Assembly: GCA_900544655.1 (NCBI GenBank)
Contig: UQWE01000038.1
Span: forward strand, 1-10,320
DNA: 10,320 nt
Reading direction: 5' to 3'
Source of the DNA: an uncultured Coriobacteriaceae bacterium
GTDB lineage: Bacteria > Actinomycetota > Coriobacteriia > Coriobacteriales > Atopobiaceae
Position numbers and translations under genes: made by a program. Numbering within the stretch: the stretch's first letter is position 1; each line of letters begins with the position of its first letter. Positions 5,012 through 10,320 of this stretch are shown here, in pieces. The notes below the pieces were generated by a model. The model ran no database searches. It was not told the origin of the DNA and saw only the letters and a program-made list of their open reading frames with translations.

Positions 5012-5440
5012 CTACTCGGATGCTGCCGTTGCGCCAGCCTTCTCGAGAAGCAGATCGCACCAGGCCATCTTGTTCTCGTAGTAGGCGCGCTGGTGGTCGC
5101 CCTCCGGCAGAGCATCGCGCTTGGCCTGCGCCTTGTCGTGCGTGCGGCGCACCGTGTCGACGTCGATGTCGTCCGTGGCACGGGCGTGGTCGGCAATGAT
5201 GACGACAACGTCGTTGCAAATCTCAGCGTAACCGCCGGAGACCACGACGTCGCGCTCGTCACCGCCGTCCTCCTCGAGGCGCTTGATGCGCACGACGCCA
5301 TCGCCCAACGCGCAGATCTCCGAAGCATGCCCCGGAAGAACGCCGAGCTCACCCGAGTAGGTGACAAGCGTCATCGAGGCGCACTTGCCCTCGAAGATCT
5401 GCTTGTCTGGCCTCACGAACTTGCAGGTTAGATACGCCAT
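5012..5440 (-). CDS. atpC: F1 ATP synthase epsilon subunit
   Basis: The epsilon subunit is part of the central rotor and inhibits or regulates ATP hydrolysis. The 142-residue length is usual for the family. Residues 1-88 form the N-terminal beta-sandwich and include the conserved GELGVLPGHA (30-39) and VVVSGGYAEI (65-74). The remaining residues form the two-helix regulatory tail, charged and Ala-rich, preceded by the ADHARATDDID segment. The ATG at 5440 has GGGAAGG 5 nt upstream and lies 11 nt after the atpD stop. It is the last atp gene of the operon. Confidence 0.96.
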   Translation of the reverse strand: MAYLTCKFVRPDKQIFEGKCASMTLVTYSGELGVLPGHASEICALGDGVVRIKRLEEDGGDERDVVVSGGYAEICNDVVVIIADHARATDDIDVDTVRRTHDKAQAKRDALPEGDHQRAYYENKMAWCDLLLEKAGATAASE

Positions 5441-5451
5441 CCGTGCCTTCC

Positions 5452-6933
5452 CTACTCGGCCTTGGCCTCATCGGCAGCCATCTTGGCGGCACGCTGGCGC
5501 ACGTCGTCGATGGTGCCGGCAAAGCGGAACGCCTGCTCGGGGATGTCGTCACACTCGCCGTCAATGATGGCGGCAAACGAACGGACAGTGTCCTCGATGT
5601 GCACGTAGCAGCCGGGATTACCGGTGAATTTCTCGGCCACATGGAACGACTGGGACAGGAACTGCTGGACCTTACGGGCGCGGTCTACAACGAGACGTTG
5701 CTCCTCGGAGAGCTCGTCCATACCGAGAATCGCAATGATGTCCTGAAGGTCCGTGTACTCCTGCAGAAGCTCCTGGACAGCCGTGGCGACGCGGTAATGC
5801 TCCTCGCCGACGACGCTCGGGTCGAGGGCGTCAGAGGAGCTGGCCAGCGGGTCGACGGCCGGGTAGATGCCGAGCGAGGCGATGTTACGGGACAGGACCG
5901 TCGTGGCGTCCAGGTGCGTGAACGTCGTGGCGGGGGCCGGGTCGGTCAGGTCGTCTGCGGGGACATAGACGGCCTGGACGGACGTGATGGAGCCCTCGCG
6001 GGTCGAGGTGATGCGCTCCTGGAGGTCACCCATCTCGGTTGCCAGCGTGGGCTGGTAGCCGACGGCAGACGGCATGCGGCCGAGAAGTGCGGAGACCTCA
6101 GAGCCAGCCTGGGAGAAGCGGAAGATGTTGTCGATAAATAGCAGCACGTCTTGGCCCTGGTCACGGAAGTACTCGGCCGTGGTAAGGCCGGCCAGGCCAA
6201 CACGCAGACGTGCTCCAGGCGGCTCGTTCATCTGGCCATAGACCAGGCAGGTCTTGTTGATGACGCCAGACTCGCTCATCTCGAGGTACAGGTCGGTACC
6301 CTCACGGGTGCGCTCGCCAACGCCGGTGAACACGGACGTGCCACCGTGCTCCTGGGCGAGGTTGTTGATGAGTTCCTGAATCAGGACCGTCTTGCCGACG
6401 CCGGCGCCACCGAACAGGCCGGTCTTGCCGCCGCGGACGTAGGGCTCGAGAAGGTCGATGGCCTTGATGCCGGTCTCGAAGATCTCGGTCTGGGTCGTGA
6501 TGTCCTGGAACTGGGGCGCAGGACGGTGAATCGGGTAGTACTGCACGCTCTCGGGCACGGGCTTGCCATCAACGGGCTTGCCAGCGACGTTCCAGACGCG
6601 GCCGAGCACTGCCTCGCCCACGGGCATCATCATGGGAGCGCCCGTATCGTGCACGCGCAGGCCGCGCTGCAAACCGTCGGTGGACTCCATGGCGACGCAG
6701 CGAACGACGTTGCCGGGGAGCTCGCTCTCGACCTCGAGCGTGACGTTGATAGCGCCAATGGGCGTCTCGCCCTTGACGACAAGCGCGTTGTAAATCGCGG
6801 GCACGCCCTCGTCGAACTTGACGTCGACGATGGAGCCCACGATGCGGATGACGGTGCCATCGCCGGCGCCGCGCTTCATGTAGTCGAGGGCGGCCTCCTC
6901 AAGCACCGTGCGCTTTTCAGTGGTTTCTGCCAT
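5452..6933 (-). CDS. atpD: F1 ATP synthase beta (catalytic) subunit
   Basis: The beta subunit carries the catalytic nucleotide sites of the F1 head at the cytoplasmic face of the membrane. The protein has 493 residues. Key motifs are the P-loop GGAGVGKT (175-182), the catalytic Glu E207 in GERTREG, Walker B LLFID (264-268), the PROSITE-type signature PAVDPLASSS (358-367) and the DELSEEQ loop (410-416), which contacts gamma and epsilon. The N-terminus is about 18-20 residues longer than in Bacillus or E. coli: typical homology starts near MKRGAGDGTVIRI (19-31). The upstream ATG at 6933 is nevertheless preferred because GGAGG lies 7 nt before it and it overlaps the atpG stop (TGATG), favouring coupled translation. 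Confidence 0.97.
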   Translation of the reverse strand: MAETTEKRTVLEEAALDYMKRGAGDGTVIRIVGSIVDVKFDEGVPAIYNALVVKGETPIGAINVTLEVESELPGNVVRCVAMESTDGLQRGLRVHDTGAPMMMPVGEAVLGRVWNVAGKPVDGKPVPESVQYYPIHRPAPQFQDITTQTEIFETGIKAIDLLEPYVRGGKTGLFGGAGVGKTVLIQELINNLAQEHGGTSVFTGVGERTREGTDLYLEMSESGVINKTCLVYGQMNEPPGARLRVGLAGLTTAEYFRDQGQDVLLFIDNIFRFSQAGSEVSALLGRMPSAVGYQPTLATEMGDLQERITSTREGSITSVQAVYVPADDLTDPAPATTFTHLDATTVLSRNIASLGIYPAVDPLASSSDALDPSVVGEEHYRVATAVQELLQEYTDLQDIIAILGMDELSEEQRLVVDRARKVQQFLSQSFHVAEKFTGNPGCYVHIEDTVRSFAAIIDGECDDIPEQAFRFAGTIDDVRQRAAKMAADEAKAE

Positions 6934-7847
6934 CAGTTGTCCTCCAATGCGGACGCGCCGCCGATGATCTCGTTCAGCTCCGTGGTGATGGAGCCCTGCC
7001 TCACGCGGTTATACGTGCGACTCAGGTTGGTGATAACGTCCTCAGCGTTCTCAGTCGCCGAGTGCATGGCACGACGGCGTGCGCCGTGCTCGGCAGCCGC
7101 AGAGTCAAGCATCGCGTGGAAGATGACGGTGCGGACGTATGCCGGGATGAGGTAGCCCAGGACCTCGGAGGCCGACGGCTCGAACTCGAACGGACTGTTG
7201 AGGTCATGCTCGAGGGTCGACATGGCCTCGGGGTTGCGGGGCTTGTTGGGCATCTTGAACGCGTCCGGGTTAATCGGAAGCAGCTGCTCGTTGACGAGCG
7301 TCTGCTCAACACGGTTCTTGGCGTGCCAGTAGACGAGCTCGACGCGGTCAATGGAGCCCTTGGCGTAGGAGTCCATCACATATGCGGCGATCTGGTCTGC
7401 CTGGTCCATCGTGGGCTCCGAAGAGGTTCCGGTAAACGAGATGACTGGCTCGACGCCGCGGTAAGTGAAGTAGTCCGTGGGTTTGCGACCGCTCGTGATG
7501 AGCTTGCACGCAATGCCCTTCGCCTTCAGCGCGTCCATCTTGCGCTGCACGTCTCGCTGGGGCTGCACGTTGAAGCCGCCAGCTAGGCCGCGGTCAGAAG
7601 CGATGACGATGAAGAGGACGTTCTTCTCCTCGGCATGCTTCGCGAGCAGCGGCTGGCGCTCGTCGAGGCTCGCGCCTACGACGGCGCCCATCATGCGGCT
7701 GATGGCGTCCTTGTACGGCTCGGCCTCCTCGGCACGCTCAAGCGCCTTGCGGATCTTCGCCGTGGAGACCATCTCCATGGTGCGCGTGATCTGCGAGGTC
7801 GCCTTGACCGAGGAGATACGCCTCTGTATTTCGCGGAGATTCGACAT
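6933..7847 (-). CDS. atpG: F1 ATP synthase gamma subunit
   Basis: Gamma is the central shaft whose rotation drives conformational change in the alpha/beta ring. The 304-residue protein starts with the conserved coiled-coil helix (LREIQRRISSVKATSQITRT, 4-23). It contains SDRGLAGGFN (family SDRGLCGGLN), with Ala in place of the common Cys. It ends with the C-terminal helix, including NRVRQGSITTELNEIIGGA. It begins 11 nt after the atpA stop, with AAGG 9 nt upstream, and shares one base with atpD. Confidence 0.97.
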   Translation of the reverse strand: MSNLREIQRRISSVKATSQITRTMEMVSTAKIRKALERAEEAEPYKDAISRMMGAVVGASLDERQPLLAKHAEEKNVLFIVIASDRGLAGGFNVQPQRDVQRKMDALKAKGIACKLITSGRKPTDYFTYRGVEPVISFTGTSSEPTMDQADQIAAYVMDSYAKGSIDRVELVYWHAKNRVEQTLVNEQLLPINPDAFKMPNKPRNPEAMSTLEHDLNSPFEFEPSASEVLGYLIPAYVRTVIFHAMLDSAAAEHGARRRAMHSATENAEDVITNLSRTYNRVRQGSITTELNEIIGGASALEDN

Positions 7848-7858
7848 AAGCCGATGCC

Positions 7859-9493
7859 TTACGCCTTCCCCTGATCGTCGGCGGAAGCGGTCGCTGCGGC
7901 CTCGGCCTCAAGGTCAGCCTTCCTCGGGTGCTGGAGGAGGAACTGCTTCTTGAAGCTGGCGATGTGACCCTTCAGACGCTCAGCGGTGTTGTCAGAAATC
8001 TTGCTCGTGCGAACCTCGCGACGCAGTGCCTCGTGGCGCTCCTGCATGTAGACGGCAAGGCCGTCACGGAACGGGCAGATCTGGTTGATGTCAAGATCGT
8101 CCAGGAAGCCCTCCTTGCCTGCGAACAGGGCAATGATCTGGTCTGCCACGTCAAGGGCGGAGTAGCGGGACTGCTTGAGCAGCTCAGTCATACGGGCACC
8201 GTGCGACAGCTGGTACTGCGTGGAGGCATCGAGGTCGGAGCCGAACTGGGCAAACGCCTGCTTCTCAGCATAGCTGGCGAGGTCCAGACGCAGCGTGCCG
8301 GCGACCTGCTTCATGGCCTTGAGCTGAGCGGCACCGCCGACTCGCGACACAGAGATGCCCACGTCGACAGCAGGGCGCTGACCCTGGAAAAACAGGTTGG
8401 ACTGCAGGTAGATCTGACCGTCGGTGATCGAAATCACGTTCGTCGGGATGTAGGCGGAAACGTCGCCCTCCTGCGTCTCGATGATCGGAAGTGCCGTGAG
8501 CGAGCCGCCGCCATTGGCGTCGGAGAGCTTGCACGCACGCTCGAGCAGACGAGAGTGCAAGTAGAAGATGTCGCCAGGATAGGCCTCGCGTCCAGGCGGA
8601 CGGTGCAGCGTAAGCGACATCTGACGGTAGGCCACGGCCTGCTTGGACAGGTCGTCGTAGATGACGAGTGCGTGGCCGCCGGGATGCTCGGCATCCGCGG
8701 GGTTCCCGTTGGCGTCGTTGTACATGAAGTACTCGCCAATGGCAGCGCCGGCCATAGGCGCGATGTACTGCATCGGAGCGGAATCCGCAGCGGTAGCAGC
8801 AACGATAATCGTCTTGTCGAGAACGCCGTGGGCCTTCAGCGTGCCCTTGATAGCAGCGACCGTGGAGGCCTTCTGGCCGATGGCAACGTAGACGCAGACC
8901 ATGTCAGTCTTGGCCTGATTGACGATGGCGTCGATGGCGATAGCCGTCTTGCCCGTCTTGCGGTCGCCAATGATGAGCTCACGCTGGCCGCGACCGATGG
9001 GGACCATGGCGTCGACGGCGAGCAAGCCCGTCTGGACGGGCTCGCAGACCGGCTGGCGCTGCATAATGCCAGGGGCCTTGAACTCGATGGGGCGGCGGGC
9101 CGTCGTGTTGATGGGACCGCGGCCGTCGATGGGCTGGCCGAGCGGGTTCACAACGCGGCCGAGCATGGCCGGGCCAACGGGGATGTCCATGACGCGGCCC
9201 GTGGTGCGAACCTCATCACCCTCCTTGATGGCGTCGACGTCACCGAACAGGACGGCGCCGACCTCGGCCTCGTCGAGGTTCTGGGCCAGGCCGTAGACGC
9301 TCTTGCCCGACGTGGAGCTGGTGAACTGGAGCAGCTCGCCGGCCATGGCGGTCTTGAGACCGGAGATGTGCGCGATGCCGTCTCCCACCTCGGTGACGAC
9401 AGACGCCTCCTGCTCGTCAACCGTGGCGTTGATCTGCGATAGCTGCTCACGCAGCGTTCGCATGATCACCTCGGAGCTGATCTTGTCTGCCAT
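7859..9493 (-). CDS. atpA: F1 ATP synthase alpha subunit
   Basis: Alpha forms the non-catalytic nucleotide sites and alternates with beta in the F1 ring. The protein has 544 residues, compared with 513 in E. coli. Landmarks are the P-loop GDRKTGKT (176-183), the segment IYDDLSKQAVAYR (278-290), RPPGREAYPGDIFYLHSRLLER (298-319) and the arginine finger R384 in SVSRVGGAAQ. Two oddities are present. The P-loop has Lys where the family nearly always has Gln (GDRQTGKT). About 12 extra residues (around 259-272, NDANGNPADAEHPG) sit between EYF and the IYDD strand. The C-terminus has an Ala/Glu/Asp-rich tail. The ATG at 9493 shares one base with the atpH stop (TAATG), with GGAAG 9 nt upstream. Confidence 0.97.
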   Translation of the reverse strand: MADKISSEVIMRTLREQLSQINATVDEQEASVVTEVGDGIAHISGLKTAMAGELLQFTSSTSGKSVYGLAQNLDEAEVGAVLFGDVDAIKEGDEVRTTGRVMDIPVGPAMLGRVVNPLGQPIDGRGPINTTARRPIEFKAPGIMQRQPVCEPVQTGLLAVDAMVPIGRGQRELIIGDRKTGKTAIAIDAIVNQAKTDMVCVYVAIGQKASTVAAIKGTLKAHGVLDKTIIVAATAADSAPMQYIAPMAGAAIGEYFMYNDANGNPADAEHPGGHALVIYDDLSKQAVAYRQMSLTLHRPPGREAYPGDIFYLHSRLLERACKLSDANGGGSLTALPIIETQEGDVSAYIPTNVISITDGQIYLQSNLFFQGQRPAVDVGISVSRVGGAAQLKAMKQVAGTLRLDLASYAEKQAFAQFGSDLDASTQYQLSHGARMTELLKQSRYSALDVADQIIALFAGKEGFLDDLDINQICPFRDGLAVYMQERHEALRREVRTSKISDNTAERLKGHIASFKKQFLLQHPRKADLEAEAAATASADDQGKA

Positions 9494-9963
9494 TAATCAT
9501 CACTTCCAATAAAGGTCGAGGAGAGCGTCTTGCGGATGTTGGCAAGCTGGGCCCTGACCGAGGCGTCATAGCGATTGCCGCGAGCCTCGAGCACGACGCC
9601 GCCGATGATGGACGGGTCAACGCGCTCAACCAGATACACCGGGGCGTTCAGGTCCTTCTCGGCCTTGGCAATGACCTTCTCGCGAAGGTCGTCATCCAGG
9701 GGAACGGCGGTCGTCACCGTGACGGAGACGGTCTTGTCCTCGCTGTCGAGAATCTCCTTGTACGTGCGCGCGACGTCATCAACGAGGTTCAGATCGTCCT
9801 CGCTGCGCATGGCAGCGAGGGTCTCGAGAACCTCAGGTGAGAACTTGAGGGCGTGGTTCCACTGGACCAGGTCCTTGTTAGCCCTGCCCTCCTGACGCGC
9901 GGCATCGATGAGCGCGCGAGCATACTTCTCGGACTTCTCCTGATCGCTACGCTTCGTTGTCAT
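9493..9963 (-). CDS. atpH: F1 ATP synthase delta subunit, short form
   Basis: Delta joins the top of the F1 head to the peripheral stalk b. At 156 residues it is shorter than the usual ~175-180. The C-terminal family signature is intact (VDPSIIGGVVLEARGNRYDA, 115-134, then SVRAQLANIRKTL), and KYARAL (13-18) matches the start of the N-terminal helical domain. The shortfall appears to fall in the later helices of that domain, between about 45 and 75. The ATG at 9963 fits the family start and overlaps the atpF end by 17 nt. Its ribosome binding site is weak, so translational coupling to atpF is likely. An open frame extends further upstream into atpF in another frame and is not conserved. Confidence 0.92.
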   Translation of the reverse strand: MTTKRSDQEKSEKYARALIDAARQEGRANKDLVQWNHALKFSPEVLETLAAMRSEDDLNLVDDVARTYKEILDSEDKTVSVTVTTAVPLDDDLREKVIAKAEKDLNAPVYLVERVDPSIIGGVVLEARGNRYDASVRAQLANIRKTLSSTFIGSDD

Positions 9964-10320
9964 GACCGGTGCCCACTTCCGCGAGATACTTCTCGGCCAG
10001 CTTACGCTGGTCCGCCTCGCTGAGGTCGTTGCCAATGATCTTGCTGGCGATCTCGACGGACAGGTCGACGACGGAGCTCGAGAGCTCAATCATGGCCTTG
10101 CGGCGCTCGGAGCTGACGGCGTCGCGCGCCTTGGCGACCGTGCCGGCCGCGTCCTCCTGTGCCTTGGCGAGGATGCGAGAGCGCTCGGCCTCGGCCTCAC
10201 GCTTGGCCTTGGCGACGATCTCGTCGGCCTCGTGACGGGCCTCGGCAATCTGCGCCTGGTACTCGCGGTGCTCCTTCTCGGCGGCGGCCCCCTCCATAGG
10301 TGGGGGGGCGAGGCTTGGGT
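9947..10320 (-). CDS. atpF: ATP synthase b subunit, partial (C-terminal part)
   Basis: The visible part encodes about 115 residues of the peripheral-stalk b subunit. It is a long, highly charged, Ala-rich coiled coil (for example REYQAQIAEARHEADEIVAK), ending with the delta-binding segment (VEIASKIIGNDLSEADQRKL and beyond) and TAG at 9947-9949. The N-terminal membrane anchor is not in the window. An in-frame ATG at 10297 exists but would give a b subunit with no membrane helix, so it is not the expected start. Upstream of it the frame reads Pro-rich (PSLAPPP), unlike the normal juxtamembrane part of this family. That may mark a sequence error or a junction near 10297. Confidence 0.88.
   Translation of the reverse strand, partial: PSLAPPPMEGAAAEKEHREYQAQIAEARHEADEIVAKAKREAEAERSRILAKAQEDAAGTVAKARDAVSSERRKAMIELSSSVVDLSVEIASKIIGNDLSEADQRKLAEKYLAEVGTGHDNEA

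Noticed and set aside
7928..9442. 504-codon plus-strand ORF opposite atpA, and similar long plus-strand ORFs opposite murA, atpD and atpG (for example 3557-4939)
   Set aside because: They lie wholly antisense to well-conserved genes, have no recognisable domains, and are the usual result of GC-rich third codon positions.
1..10320. CRISPR arrays, insertion sequences, prophage or integration sites
   Set aside because: No spaced direct repeats, transposase or integrase genes, or flanking target duplications were seen. The region looks like core chromosome.

Overview
The window reads as a high-GC Gram-positive chromosome. The best guess is an actinobacterium of the class Coriobacteriia (Olsenella/Collinsella/Atopobium-like). 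That guess rests on high GC with clear GGAGG ribosome binding sites, F1 subunits and a MurA of Gram-positive type, and a DtxR/MntR-type regulator next to a cell-envelope locus. It is inferred from protein flavour and layout, not from a search. Every convincing gene lies on the minus strand, so transcription runs from the right edge to the left.

Right half (about 5.0-10.3 kb): the distal part of an F-type ATP synthase operon in the standard order, atpF (3' part only), atpH, atpA, atpG, atpD, atpC. Neighbouring genes overlap or are separated by 11 nt at most. Together they encode the F1 catalytic head (alpha, beta, gamma, epsilon), the delta connector and the cytoplasmic part of the b stalk. 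The membrane subunits a and c, the b anchor and the operon promoter lie beyond the right edge. The last ~25 bases do not look like b-subunit coding sequence.

Middle (2.9-5.0 kb): murA, the first committed enzyme of peptidoglycan synthesis, follows atpC after 90 nt. A 66-residue single-pass membrane protein follows murA after 3 nt. Next comes a 139-residue metal-dependent DtxR/MntR-type repressor, with an inverted repeat just upstream that is a candidate operator.

Left part (0.3-2.8 kb): a galU-like UTP-glucose-1-phosphate uridylyltransferase is followed by a full-length phosphohexomutase homologue. In that homologue every signature loop (phosphoserine, metal, sugar and phosphate binding) is altered while the reading frame is intact. 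Because it sits beside galU, it may be a pseudoenzyme or repurposed protein linked to UDP-glucose or surface-glycan metabolism. This is the most unusual item in the window.

Left edge (1-324): no conventional gene. It holds a very strong 17-bp hairpin after the mutase homologue, a short Thr/Arg-rich ORF on the minus strand whose ribosome binding site lies inside a hairpin, and a nested GC-rich inverted repeat at bases 1-90. These could be the leader of a gene beyond the left edge.
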